The notes below the pieces were generated by a model, which saw nothing but the letters and a program-made list of their open reading frames with translations, did no database searches and had not been told where the DNA came from. A stretch of DNA of 64,000 nucleotides from Lysobacter enzymogenes (GTDB taxonomy: Bacteria > Pseudomonadota > Gammaproteobacteria > Xanthomonadales > Xanthomonadaceae). Each line of letters opens with the position of its first letter. Position 1 is the stretch's first letter. Location of the stretch: NCBI RefSeq assembly GCF_023617245.1, contig NZ_CP067396.1:3720001-3784000 (forward strand). The letters run 5' to 3'. The position numbers and the translations under genes were made by a program. Below are positions 1-8,714 of the stretch, piece after piece.

Positions 1-1175
1 TTGGCGTTCTCGTAGATCGACACGCCGGAGAAGTTGTTCTCGAAGTAGTTGTCGTGGATCAGCAGCTTGTCCGAGCCGCTGACCGCCGACGGCAGGCGCG
101 CGTCGCCGCCGGATTCGGACAGGTAGATCGCCGGCGCCGGCGAGCCGCGGTCGGCGTTGCCGGACACCCAGCCGTTGTTGATGAAGGTGTTGGCGCGGAT
201 GGTGGCGTTGTAGCTGATCTCGTACCACAGGCCGACGCCGTCGTTGTCGCGGACGAAGTTGTTCTCGAACAGGAAATCGATGTTGTTGGTGTCGGCCCAC
301 AGGCCGGTGCCGCGGTTGTGGTGGACGTAGTTGCCGCGCACCACCGCGCCGCGCACGTCCCAGAACTTGCCGCCGCCGGTGCAGCCGCAACGCATCGAGC
401 TTTCCCAGTCGTCGGTGTTGTTGCCGGCGATCTCGTTGTCCTCGAGCACGATGTCGACGATGGCCGAGCGGCCCGGCACCGGGTTCTGCGCGCCCGGCGG
501 CAGGCTCTGCAGCGGCGGGCGGTACATGCTGAAACCGTATTGGCCGTTGTTCTTCAGGCAGTTGCGCCGCACCCGGTTGCCGCTGCCGAGGAACACGCCG
601 GCGCCGTCGTTGTCGACGATGGCGTTGTCCTCGACGATCCAGTTCGCGCCGGCGTCGTGGTTGACCACGCCCTGGTCGAAGTTGTCGCGGCCGCGGCCGA
701 AGTTGCGGATGGTCAGGTGGCGGATCTGGACGTCGGCGACGTCGCCGGTGAAGGCGTAGAGGTTCTTGTTCTTGCCGTCCAGGATCGCGCCGGGCGCGCC
801 GATGTAGCGGTTGCCGGGACGGGCGATGATCTGGTCGTAGATATGGTCGCCGAGGGTGTGCTCGCCCGGCGCGAACCAGAACGTGCCGTCGCGGGCGAAG
901 TCGAAATCGCTGTTGTCGCCGGCCGGGACCACGAATGCCTGATCCGGTGCCTGCGCCGGTCCGGACGCGAGCGCGCCGGGTTCGCAATAGCGCGCGGTCG
1001 GATCGGCCGGCCACAACAAGCCGGCGTGGGCCTGGCCCGGCGCGCCGATGCGCGCGGGCGTCGGCACCGGCGCGGCGGCCGCTGCGGTCGAGGGCGCGGC
1101 CAGCGCGGCGGCGACGGCGAGCGCGGCCAGCCAGGCCGGACCCGGCACGGTCAGACGATGCAATGAGATGTTCAA
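1..1175 (-). CDS. Exported right-handed beta-helix protein (3' end outside window)
   Basis: The reverse-strand frame is open from 1175 to the window edge, so the C-terminus is missing. Translation shows an Ala/Leu-rich signal peptide, then many short strands with the asparagine-ladder pattern of parallel beta-helices (for example VEDNAIVDNDGAGVFLGSGN, NNFVRDNDGVGLWYEI). These resemble NosD/pectate-lyase-like coils. A polysaccharide lyase or epimerase role is possible, but no catalytic set could be assigned. The best start is TTG at 1175, preceded at about 8 nt by AGGGGA; no ATG lies upstream in frame. A TTG at 1163 is the alternative. The long forward-strand frames here are its shadows. Confidence 0.75.
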   Translation of the reverse strand, partial: MNISLHRLTVPGPAWLAALAVAAALAAPSTAAAAAPVPTPARIGAPGQAHAGLLWPADPTARYCEPGALASGPAQAPDQAFVVPAGDNSDFDFARDGTFWFAPGEHTLGDHIYDQIIARPGNRYIGAPGAILDGKNKNLYAFTGDVADVQIRHLTIRNFGRGRDNFDQGVVNHDAGANWIVEDNAIVDNDGAGVFLGSGNRVRRNCLKNNGQYGFSMYRPPLQSLPPGAQNPVPGRSAIVDIVLEDNEIAGNNTDDWESSMRCGCTGGGKFWDVRGAVVRGNYVHHNRGTGLWADTNNIDFLFENNFVRDNDGVGLWYEISYNATIRANTFINNGWVSGNADRGSPAPAIYLSESGGDARLPSAVSGSDKLLIHDNYFENNFSGVSIYENA

Positions 1176-1551
1176 GACGCGATTCCCCTGCTGTGGTGCG
1201 TGGCGGCGCGCGGCGCCGCGGCGAGGGCCGGGGACGCGCGATGGCGAGCGCTCCCCTGCTCCGCCCGCGGCCCCGACGGCGGCGCTGCGGCCGCGTGCGC
1301 GCATTGCAGCGGTCGGTGTCATGCGGCACCAGTGGAGGCTGTCACCTCGCGCGCGGGTTGTGATCGCCGTCGCGCCCGTCGCTGCCGGCGTCGCCGGGGC
1401 CGGCTTGACCGCGCTTGCGCATTCGCCTGCCCGCGACTGCGCAAGCCGCGCAATGCCGGGCGCGGGCACACGGCGCCGCGATCGCGGGACAACGCCGGCG
1501 CGGACGCGCCGCTAGCGTGTGTCCACCATCCGCCGCGATCAGGAGCGCGCC
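1176..1551. other. Intergenic region between divergent genes
   Basis: GC-rich stretch separating the beta-helix gene (leftward) from the SnoaL-like gene (rightward). It should hold both promoters, but no confident -35/-10 pair, repeat or hairpin was seen. Confidence 0.4.
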
Positions 1552-2079
1552 ATGTCCGTCCCGCACCGCACCGTCTTGCGTACCACCCTCGTCCTCGCCT
1601 GCGCCGCCCTGCTCGGCGCCGCCGGCAGCGCCGCGGCCGCCGGCCCGGCCGACAACGTCGATGCCGCCAACGCCTCGCCCGCGCTGGCGGCGCAGAACAT
1701 CCTGCACCGCCTGTGCGCGCGCCAGTTCGAGGTGGCCCAGCGCGTGGACATGGAATCCTTCCGCGACTACGACGCCGAGACCTTCCGCGCCGGCCACGAC
1801 GAACGCGCGGTGACCGTGTTCGACAGCGGCGCGGTGCGCACCGGCATCGACGCGGTCATGACCGCGCTGGCCAGCCATTTCCGCGACCGCGAGGCCAAGT
1901 GGAGCTGGACCGAGCGCTATCGCGTGGTCGACGGCTGCCGCTCGGCCTACATCCTCTACGAAACCGTCTATGAGATTCCGCGCGTGGGCTATCGCCAGCG
2001 CGCGCTGACCGGGGTCACCTACACCCACGACGGCTTCAAGTGGCTGGCGGTGGCCGATCAGGGCACCAAGCTGCCCTGA
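1552..2079 (+). CDS. Exported SnoaL/NTF2-like domain protein
   Basis: A 175-residue protein with a signal peptide (LACAALLGAAGSAAAAG) followed by a single compact domain. The layout (helical start, SGAVRTGIDAVMTALASHF, then strands around YRVVDGCRSAYILYETVYEI) is that of SnoaL/DUF4440-type NTF2-like folds, which may be enzymes or ligand binders. ATG 1552 is chosen because AGGAG lies 6 nt upstream; an ATG 33 nt earlier has no ribosome site and would precede the signal peptide. It converges on the next gene across a shared terminator. The substrate cannot be inferred. Confidence 0.6.
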   Translation: MSVPHRTVLRTTLVLACAALLGAAGSAAAAGPADNVDAANASPALAAQNILHRLCARQFEVAQRVDMESFRDYDAETFRAGHDERAVTVFDSGAVRTGIDAVMTALASHFRDREAKWSWTERYRVVDGCRSAYILYETVYEIPRVGYRQRALTGVTYTHDGFKWLAVADQGTKLP

Positions 2080-2103
2080 GCGCGGCGCGCGGACCAAGAA
2101 AAA

Positions 2104-2126
2104 GGCGGCCGCGCGGCCGCCTTTTT
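2104..2126. terminator. Bidirectional intrinsic terminator
   Basis: The perfect inverted repeat GGCGGCCGCGCGGCCGCC (2104-2121) is followed by TTTTT and preceded by an A run, so it can serve both converging genes. Confidence 0.85.
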
Positions 2127-2148
2127 CGTTGGCGCGCCGGGCGCCGGT

Positions 2149-2490
2149 TCAGATCGTCTTGCAGCAACGCACATAGGTCTGCACGTTGCGCGGGCCGGCG
2201 TTCTGGTTGTCGACCCAGGTGCGCCAGCCGTTGCTCAGCGGGATGTGCATGACCCAGATGTTGGGGACGCCCAGGCTGCCCTCGTGGAAGAAGTAGCCGC
2301 CGCCGGTGGCGCTGCGGTCGGACGGGCAGTAGGCGTCGACCGCGGTCCAGGTGTTGTACGGCGCGGGGGTCACGGCCGAGGTGTAGTTGGCGCAATCCAG
2401 CGGCGCGGCCAGGGCCGCGGGCATGGCGGCGGCGAGCACGGCGGCGAACGCATAGCGGATCGGGGCGGTACGCAAAGTGCGGCGATTCAT
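2149..2490 (-). CDS. Small exported cysteine-containing protein
   Basis: A 113-residue protein starting at ATG 2490 with AAGGAG 6 nt upstream. It has a Tat-free Sec signal (YAFAAVLAAAMPAALA) and a mature part of about 85 residues with four cysteines, including a terminal CC pair (YVRCCKTI), and a glycine-rich CPSDRSATGGGYFF segment. The family is not recognised. It is followed by the bidirectional terminator. Confidence 0.6.
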   Translation of the reverse strand: MNRRTLRTAPIRYAFAAVLAAAMPAALAAPLDCANYTSAVTPAPYNTWTAVDAYCPSDRSATGGGYFFHEGSLGVPNIWVMHIPLSNGWRTWVDNQNAGPRNVQTYVRCCKTI

Positions 2491-3026
2491 GTTCAGCTCC
2501 TTGAGTGAGTGGGACCACACGGATACAGCCGGCGCGCCGCGGGACGGGCGCGCCGGCCCCGGAGGCCGCGCGCACGGCCGCAGCCATCCGCGCGCGGCCC
2601 GCGAGACGGGAAGCGCGAAGCGATCGAAGGTGGCGGGCGCGAGCCTGCGCCAGCGCGTTTCAGGCGCGGGCCGGGCCCGCGCGCAAGACGGATTCGTGCA
2701 TAGGCAATCCTTCGCTGTCGATTCCTGGGGGCGCGGCGCGGAAGTGCGACGGCGGCGCGGCGACAAAGAAGTACAACGCGGGCCTGCGGCGGCGACGGAC
2801 AGGCGGGGGCGTATCGCCCGCGATCCATCCATAAGCCCTGCAGGAGCGGCGCGAGCCGCGACCGCGGCCACGCAGCTATCGCGAAGGCTGCGATGCAATT
2901 GCATTGTCGCGGTCGCGGCTCGCGCCGCTCCTACAGGCGGTAGCCGCTGCGACGTCGGCCGTCGCGGTGCAACCGTCGCCGCGCCGCCGGTATCTCAGAT
3001 AACGACTCCCGGCCAGGACCGACGCC
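2491..3026. other. Intergenic region with one REP-type repeat
   Basis: A 536-bp gap between divergent genes. Apart from the inverted repeat at 2837-2937, nothing recognisable was seen; the open frames here have no ribosome sites and skewed composition. Confidence 0.5.
2837..2937. repeat. GTAG-type REP inverted repeat, copy 1
   Basis: Two arms of about 31 bp, the left containing GGAGCGGCGCGAGCCGCGAC and the right its reverse complement ending CTCCTACAGG, separated by about 40 bp. The same arms recur at six other intergenic places in this window. The layout is a BIME-like REP pair. Confidence 0.85.
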
Positions 3027-4169
3027 ATGCCCCGCATTCCCGCCCTGCTCGCCCTGCTGCTCGCCGCCGGCGCCGCGCCCGCCGGCGCCGCCGAGTGCCA
3101 GGACACCGCCGAGTACGCCGACGCCCGCGCGGTGATCGAGGACCTCGACCGCATCAACGCGCCCGGCGGCATCCAGGAAGCCTATGCCGCATCGATCGGC
3201 GGCATCCGCCAATGGATCAACGTGCGCGGCCAGGACCGCGACAACCCGATCCTGCTGTTCGTCCACGGCGGCCCGGCCTCGCCGCTGATCCCGACGCTGT
3301 GGCAGTTCCAGCGCCCGCTGGAGGAATACTTCACCGTGGTCAATTACGACCAGCGCGGCGCCGGCAAGACCTACACGCTGCAGGACCCGCAGGGCTACGC
3401 CGACACCATCCACATCGCGACCTATGTCGACGACGCCATCGAGGTCGCGCAGTACCTGCGCCAGCGCTACGGCAAGCGCAAGATCGTGCTGGCCGGCCAC
3501 AGCTGGGGGACCATCGTCGGCATGCAAGCCGCGCTCAAGCGGCCGGACCTGTTCTACGCCTATGTCGGCATCGGCCAGGCGATCAAGGTGATGGAGAACG
3601 AGAAGCTCAGCTTCGACTACGGGATGCAGCAGGCGCTGGCCCGCGGCAACACCGCCGCGGTCGAAGAGATGAAGACCATCGCGCCCTACCCCGGCGACCA
3701 GCCGGTGACCCGCGAACGCATCATCACCGCGCGCAAGTGGTCGCAGCACTACGGCGGCCTGACCGCCTACCGCGACGAATCGCCGTACTTCTATCGCGCC
3801 GCGCGGCTATCGCCGGACTATGTGGACGATTGCGAACGCGCCGCGGTGGACGCGGGCAATGTGTTCACGCTCGGCCGGATCCTGCCGGAGTTCCTCGCCG
3901 TGGACATGAGCGGCGTGCGCGAATTCCCGATCCCGGTGGTGATGTTCATGGGCCGCCACGACTACACCACGCCGTCGCAGCCGACCGCGGCCTGGCTCGC
4001 GCGGGTGCGGGCGCCGTACAAGCGCGGCGTCTGGTTCGAACGCTCCTCGCACATGATGCAGTGGGAGGAGCCGGGCAAGCTGCTGACCAGCCTGCTGACG
4101 TACGTGCGGCCGTTGGCGGCGGATGCGCAACCGCGGACCGCCGCGAGGCCTGCGCCGCGACAGCGCTGA
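3027..4169 (+). CDS. Exported alpha/beta hydrolase, proline iminopeptidase-like (S33)
   Basis: A 380-residue protein with a cleavable signal peptide (LLALLLAAGAAPAGAAE). The hydrolase core shows the oxyanion motif LFVHGGPASP at about residues 78-87, the strand NYDQRGAG typical of S33 aminopeptidases, the nucleophile elbow GHSWG at about 161-165, and a late SSHMMQWEEPGK segment supplying the catalytic histidine. The family cleaves N-terminal residues or small esters; here it would act in the periplasm or outside. It stands alone, behind a REP repeat. Confidence 0.8.
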   Translation: MPRIPALLALLLAAGAAPAGAAECQDTAEYADARAVIEDLDRINAPGGIQEAYAASIGGIRQWINVRGQDRDNPILLFVHGGPASPLIPTLWQFQRPLEEYFTVVNYDQRGAGKTYTLQDPQGYADTIHIATYVDDAIEVAQYLRQRYGKRKIVLAGHSWGTIVGMQAALKRPDLFYAYVGIGQAIKVMENEKLSFDYGMQQALARGNTAAVEEMKTIAPYPGDQPVTRERIITARKWSQHYGGLTAYRDESPYFYRAARLSPDYVDDCERAAVDAGNVFTLGRILPEFLAVDMSGVREFPIPVVMFMGRHDYTTPSQPTAAWLARVRAPYKRGVWFERSSHMMQWEEPGKLLTSLLTYVRPLAADAQPRTAARPAPRQR

Positions 4170-4225
4170 GCCGCCGCCGGCCATGTTCGAAGCGGCCGCC
4201 GGACACGCCGGCGGCCGCGCCCGCA

Positions 4226-4501
4226 TCAGTTGCCGACGCAGGTGATCTCGCCGGTGTGCCACCACACCAAACCGTAACCGTCGTGGACGCGCGAGGTGAC
4301 GACGAAGCCGCTCGGGCTCAGGCCCTGCGCCTCGCACTTCGCGGCCAGCGCGGCATACAGCTTGCCGTCGCCGTCGTTCTCGTCCGGGTACAGGGTGATG
4401 GTCTCGGTGTAGCGCACGCCGCCCTGGGCGACGGCGGCGCCGCTGATCAGCGAAGCGGCGGCGAGCGCGGAGAACACGGCGGTGCGGAGGGAAATGCGCA
4501 T
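4226..4501 (-). CDS. Small exported protein with two cysteines
   Basis: A 91-residue protein from ATG 4501 with GGAG 7 nt upstream. It has a signal peptide (FSALAAASLISGAAVAQ) and a mature part of about 65 residues holding two cysteines (AAKCEAQG and the terminal ITCVGN), likely one disulfide. Its size, cysteine spacing and tail resemble the protein encoded at 25553-25798, so they may be distant relatives. The function is unknown. Confidence 0.6.
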   Translation of the reverse strand: MRISLRTAVFSALAAASLISGAAVAQGGVRYTETITLYPDENDGDGKLYAALAAKCEAQGLSPSGFVVTSRVHDGYGLVWWHTGEITCVGN

Positions 4502-5244
4502 TGGTTTTACTCCATTGCAGGTGACGGATGCGGAAGCCGGCGAGGCCGGCGTGTGTGCCCGGGCGACAGTGGCGCGATCGGGCGCGATGGATTCCAGCAC
4601 AGGAAAACGTCGCGGCGGGGCGCGACCAAAGTCGCAATCGCGGCTTCGTGCGCGCTCGATGCGCAAGCTCTCGCCGACGCGGCGCCCAGCACCGACGGCC
4701 TGCGAAAACGGTGAGCGTTCGGCAGCTACGAACGCATAGAAGATCCACTCGAATCTCAGGCGTCGCCGTCGGCGCCGCGACAATCCGATCAACGCAGACA
4801 ACGCCTTGAGGCGCGCATAACGGGAAACGAACGAAATTCGTCCGAACGTCCGGCTCGGCGCTGCGATGCACGAATCGATACATGCCGCGGCGGCTGCCCC
4901 GCATGCTCGATACCCGTGCGGAACGTACCGCTTGCGCATCGTCATCGACGCGGCCTAATGCTCCGATCGAAACAATCGATCCGCTTTCTTACCGATCCTA
5001 GATGCGCATCGCATCGAAACCTTGCCGATCGGCGACGCGCGCGACGCAGAACGACTGCGACTGCGCGAACGGCGCGCGCGAGGTCGCCGCGACGCGTGGC
5101 AAAGGGTCGCTTCGCGAACGTTGGAATGCATCGGCGCGGCCCGGTCGGCCGCGCTCGCCGCAGGCACGCCCGCACGTCCACCCACACGCATGCCCGCGCC
5201 GCGGCGGCGCCCGGTCGACGCCGTGGCAGGCGGCAGCTTTGCGG
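4502..5244. other. Long intergenic region without a supported gene
   Basis: A 743-bp stretch with somewhat lower GC than its surroundings around 4700-5050. Open frames lack ribosome sites and recognisable products, and no repeat was seen. It may be decayed coding sequence or the promoter region of the 4226-4501 gene. Confidence 0.4.
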
Positions 5245-5769
5245 CTACTTGGCCGGCGCCGCGGGCGCCTGCAGCTTCTCGTGCAACTCCGGAATCAGCA
5301 TCGTCGCGGCGGAGCCGTACCAGCGGTGGTACTCGGCGACGAACTCGCCGTGCGCCACCGCCGGATCGCTGGCGACCAGCGCGCGCGCCTGCTCGACGTC
5401 GTCCACCGCCAGCACGAACAGGCCGCGCCAGCCGTCGGGGTCCTTGCCGAAGGGGCCGGCCAGGGCCAGCTTCCCGGCCTTGGCCAGCCGCTCCATGTTG
5501 GCGAAGTGGCCGGCGAACATCGCCTTGCGCTGTTCGCCGTCGGGCATCGGATTCGGTCCGGTCTTGAGGATCACCAGCACGTACTTGCGCATGCCCTGCG
5601 CATCGGCGCCGGTACGCGCGGCCAACGCGGGATCGTAGGCCGTCGCCGCGGTCTGCGGCGCGGGCTGGTCCGGTTTGGCGGCCGCTGCCGCAGCCGCCTG
5701 CGCCGCCGTCGCCGCGCCGGTCAGCGCCAACACCGCGCACGCCACCGCCGTCATCGTCTTCGTAGCCAT
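5245..5769 (-). CDS. Exported YCII-related domain protein
   Basis: A 174-residue protein from ATG 5769 with GGAG 7 nt upstream. A signal peptide and an Ala/Pro linker precede a ferredoxin-like YCII domain (YVLVILKTGPNPMPD, the conserved GHFANMERLAKAGKLALAGP, then GLFVLAVDDVEQARALVASD). YCII domains are usually cytoplasmic, so export is less common. The histidine of the GHFANM segment matches the family's conserved polar site. The activity is unknown. The frame stays open to 5997 but has no better start. Confidence 0.75.
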   Translation of the reverse strand: MATKTMTAVACAVLALTGAATAAQAAAAAAAKPDQPAPQTAATAYDPALAARTGADAQGMRKYVLVILKTGPNPMPDGEQRKAMFAGHFANMERLAKAGKLALAGPFGKDPDGWRGLFVLAVDDVEQARALVASDPAVAHGEFVAEYHRWYGSAATMLIPELHEKLQAPAAPAK

Positions 5770-6211
5770 TGCGCCGCTCCGTGTCCGTCCGCCGACAGGG
5801 TACGCCTTGGGCCGCGTGCGCATCCACACCGGCGCGGGCATGGACGGCCGGGTGACCGACGCGATCGCCCAGCGGGCGATCGATGAGCACATGTCGCCGA
5901 AATTCCGCGAAGGCGAGTTCGGTCGCTGCATCGAGGACGGCGCCAAGGCCGGAAAGTGGCGATGCGCAAGGCGCCGATGCAGGCCCGCGTGGGCCACGCG
6001 TAACGTTCGCGCACGCTGGCCTTACCCCGCCGGCGCGCCGGCGACGGCCCGCGCATTTGCCGCCGCGGCGCGGACGCGCGAGGGCGCCCCGGCCACCCCG
6101 CCCTTTGGTGCAATACCCAAGCCCGCCGAGCGGGTCCAGCATCGGCGGCGATGTTCGGACCGGCCCGGACTCCGCCGCGGCCGCGCACACACCCCGGGGA
6201 GGGAAACGCGC
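5770..6211. other. Intergenic region between divergent genes
   Basis: About 440 bp separating the YCII gene (leftward) and the PhaZ7-like gene (rightward). No clear promoter hexamers or repeats were found. Frames in both directions continue into it but lack starts with ribosome sites. Confidence 0.4.
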
Positions 6212-7345
6212 ATGTTCCGCAGCACACTGAACTGGATCGGCGCCAGCGCCGCGAGCCTGGCCCTGGCCGCCGCCGGCGGCCTCGCCGCGCTCGCGCCGGG
6301 CGCCGCGCACGCGCTCGATTGCGGCGCCAACAACGGCTACACCTGCCAGGGCGCGGCCAGCCAATACGCCGGCGGCTTCAACCCGGGCGTCGGCAGCGGC
6401 GGCTTCGGCGGCGGCGACTGCGTCGCCACGCGCACGCCGGTGGTGTTCATCGCCGGCAACGGCGACAGCGCGATCAGCTTCGACATGCCGCCGGCCGCGG
6501 TGTCGGGTTACGCGACGCCGGCCCTGTCGGTCTACGACGAACTCAAGGCGCGCGGCTATAACGACTGCGAACTGTTCGGCATCACCTACCTCGACGCCGA
6601 CGAGCGCGGCGCGCCGCAGTACAACTACCACCAGCCGGCCAAGTACCAGATCCTCAAGACTTTCATCGACAAGGTGAAGCTCTACACCGGCCGTGGCCAG
6701 GTCGACATCGTCGCCCATTCGCTGGGCTCGTCGATGGCGCTGGCGATGCTGCGCTACCATGGCTACCAGGCCAGCGTGCGCCGCTTCGTCAACATCGGCG
6801 GCGGCCTGCGCGGACTGCAGACCTGCCTGAGCACCGGCTACCAGTCGCCGTACGCGCCGACCTGCAACGCCGAGGCGTACGTGTTCCCGTACGACTACTA
6901 CACCTTCGGCCTGTATCCGAGCACCGGCGTGGCCTTCTACGGCTACAACCGCTGGACCGGCAGCGGCAGCAACAGCCTGCGCGCGATGCCGGCGATGTAT
7001 TCGTCCATCGCCTTCTACACCATCACCGCCGGGCGCTACGACCAGATCCAGTGCTTCACCACCAGCTACTCGGCCGGCTGCGCCGACAGCGCGCTGTTCG
7101 CGTCCGCAAGCAACCTCAAGGCGCAGGTCGACATCGGCTTCGGCTCGGCCGCCTACGCCTACGACTGGGACTGGAGCGACGGCAGTCCGTACAACATCGG
7201 CGGCGGCGACACCAGCAGCGGCGTCGGCCACTTCCGCTCCAAGACCAACGCCGGACGCATCGTCTACAACATGCTCGCGACCACCTGCACCACCGGTTGC
7301 GCGAACGGCTACGTCGGAGTCAACGGGCCGGCGGTCAATCGCTGA
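6212..7345 (+). CDS. PhaZ7-like extracellular PHB depolymerase / lipase
   Basis: A 377-residue exported alpha/beta hydrolase from ATG 6212, with GGGAGG upstream. After a signal peptide of about 34 residues it matches my recollection of Paucimonas PhaZ7, which degrades native amorphous polyhydroxybutyrate: NGDSAISFDMPP near residue 83, ELKARGYNDCE near 110, QYNYH, and TFIDKVK..GQVDIVAHS. The probable triad is Ser170 in AHSLG, Asp277 in GRYDQ and His340 in GVGHF, in the PhaZ7 order and spacing. Many cysteines suggest disulfides. The enzyme would act outside the cell on polymer released by lysed neighbours. A lipase acting on other esters is the alternative. Confidence 0.8.
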   Translation: MFRSTLNWIGASAASLALAAAGGLAALAPGAAHALDCGANNGYTCQGAASQYAGGFNPGVGSGGFGGGDCVATRTPVVFIAGNGDSAISFDMPPAAVSGYATPALSVYDELKARGYNDCELFGITYLDADERGAPQYNYHQPAKYQILKTFIDKVKLYTGRGQVDIVAHSLGSSMALAMLRYHGYQASVRRFVNIGGGLRGLQTCLSTGYQSPYAPTCNAEAYVFPYDYYTFGLYPSTGVAFYGYNRWTGSGSNSLRAMPAMYSSIAFYTITAGRYDQIQCFTTSYSAGCADSALFASASNLKAQVDIGFGSAAYAYDWDWSDGSPYNIGGGDTSSGVGHFRSKTNAGRIVYNMLATTCTTGCANGYVGVNGPAVNR

Positions 7346-7411
7346 GCGCGGACGCGCCGCGCGTCCGCGGCACACTGCGGATCTGCGGCACCCGAGCATC
7401 GTTGCCGAAGC

Positions 7412-7510
7412 CCCTGCAGGAGCGGCGCGAGCCGCGACCGCGACAACGCAACTACGATGAAATCATCGACGTAGCTGCGTTGTCGCGGTCGCGGCTCGCG
7501 CCGCTCCTAC
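7412..7510. repeat. GTAG-type REP inverted repeat, copy 2
   Basis: Arms of about 31 bp (CCTGCAGGAGCGGCGCGAGC and its complement ending CGCCGCTCCTAC). The inner sequences also pair (ACAACGCAACTACG with CGTAGCTGCGTTGT), so nearly the whole 99 bp can form one long hairpin. It lies between converging genes. Confidence 0.85.
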
Positions 7511-7530
7511 CAAGGGTTGCCGGCTATCGC

Positions 7531-8037
7531 TCAGCGATCGACGTCGCGCTCGTGGCAGCTGAGCTTGGCGTACTTGCCCGGCGGCAGGCCGATGCCCAGG
7601 CGGTTCGCGGTCAGCGCTTCGGCGGGATCGTACTTGGGCTCGAACGAGCAGGCGTTGGCCTTGGCGAACGTCTCCATCGCCGCGGTGCTGCCGGCGACCC
7701 GCACCACCGCGCTGACGCCTTCGTCGACGCAGCAGCCGATGTACTGGGTCATGTATTCCTCTTCCACCATCACCAACGTCTGGCCCATGAACGGCGCCGG
7801 CTTCTTGAGCAGGCGGTAATCGGTGTAGTCGGCGCGCACGCTGGGCTTGAGTTCGAGGTAGCCGGCCTGGATGTAGGCCTGCAACGCCGGGCCGGACGGC
7901 GCGGCGCGCTCGCCCTTGGCGCGGTCGTAGCGCATCGCGTCGGTCAGGCCCTTCTCCAACGCGGCGTCGTCGGCCGCGAACGCGGCCAGGGGCAACAGGG
8001 CGCAGGCCAGCCAGGCCAGGGGAACGAGACGCTTCAT
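7531..8037 (-). CDS. Exported protein of unknown function
   Basis: A 168-residue protein with a clear signal peptide (LAWLACALLPLAAFAAD) and GGAG about 10 nt before ATG 8037. The mature part has a CC pair (GCCVDEGVSAVVRVAG) and two more cysteines near the end (NACSFEP, KLSCHER). I do not recognise a family. It lies between two REP repeats. Confidence 0.6.
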   Translation of the reverse strand: MKRLVPLAWLACALLPLAAFAADDAALEKGLTDAMRYDRAKGERAAPSGPALQAYIQAGYLELKPSVRADYTDYRLLKKPAPFMGQTLVMVEEEYMTQYIGCCVDEGVSAVVRVAGSTAAMETFAKANACSFEPKYDPAEALTANRLGIGLPPGKYAKLSCHERDVDR

Positions 8038-8132
8038 CGTGCGGGATCTCCGTATCGCGAAAGGAACCGGCCGCAGCGGCCGGCGCGAAAGCCTAGCATC
8101 GCCGCGTCCGCACGCAGAATGTCGCGACTTGC

Positions 8133-8232
8133 CCTGTGGGACGGCGCAAGCCGCGGCCGCGACAACGCGACCGCGGCGATGCTTTCATCGCAAGCGAAGT
8201 GTCGCGGTCGCGGCTCGCGCCGCTCCTACAGG
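8133..8232. repeat. GTAG-type REP inverted repeat, copy 3 (diverged left arm)
   Basis: The right arm (TCGCGGTCGCGGCTCGCGCC..CTCCTACAGG) is canonical; the left arm is altered (CCTGTGGGACGGCGCAAGCC). It is intergenic between two leftward genes. Confidence 0.8.
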
Positions 8233-8255
8233 GATTCTTTGCCGATCCGGGCGGA

Positions 8256-8615
8256 TCAGCCGCAGGCGCCGTCGGCCATCAGCGGCCGCACTTCGCATTC
8301 GATGTCCCAGCCCTCGCCGTGCACGGCCAGGAAGCGGCGGGTGTGGGCCAGCGCCTCGTCGAGGTCGGCGGCCTCCAACAGGGCGTAGCCGCCGATCACT
8401 TCCTTGCTCTCGGCGAACGGCCCGTCGGTGGCGGCGATGCGGCCGCCGCGCAGGCGCAGGCGCGCGCCCTGGGCGCTGGGCTGCAGGCCGGCGGTCTGGA
8501 TCAGCACGCCCTCGCGGGTCATCTGCTCCATCAGCCGGCCCATGTCGGCCAGCAGTTGTTCGCTCGGCGGGCGGGCGGTGGTTTCGTCGATTCGGATCAG
8601 GGAAAGAAAGCGCAT
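8256..8615 (-). CDS. YCII/DGPF-domain protein (PhnB-like, ECF-sigma-associated type)
   Basis: A 119-residue cytoplasmic protein from ATG 8615, with GGAG 6 nt upstream. It carries the family signature DGPFAESKEVIGGYALLEA at about residues 64-82, the start MRFLSLIRID, and an MGRLMEQMTREGVLIQTAGL helix-strand unit. DGPF proteins are often encoded beside extracytoplasmic sigma factors; no sigma gene is adjacent here. The biochemical role is unknown. An upstream in-frame extension to 8699 lacks a ribosome site. Confidence 0.85.
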   Translation of the reverse strand: MRFLSLIRIDETTARPPSEQLLADMGRLMEQMTREGVLIQTAGLQPSAQGARLRLRGGRIAATDGPFAESKEVIGGYALLEAADLDEALAHTRRFLAVHGEGWDIECEVRPLMADGACG

Positions 8616-8714
8616 GGGCGACTCCGTCGTTGCGGCGATGGGCCGGCCGGCTGGCCGACCCTTGCCATGACGACGAACCTGCGGCGTCGGTTTCGACACG
8701 GCGCCGCGCCCGGG

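Noticed and set aside
2837..2937. REP pairs as ordinary intrinsic terminators
   Set aside because: They lack T tracts and are shared in sequence between unrelated loci, whereas true terminators with T runs are also present.
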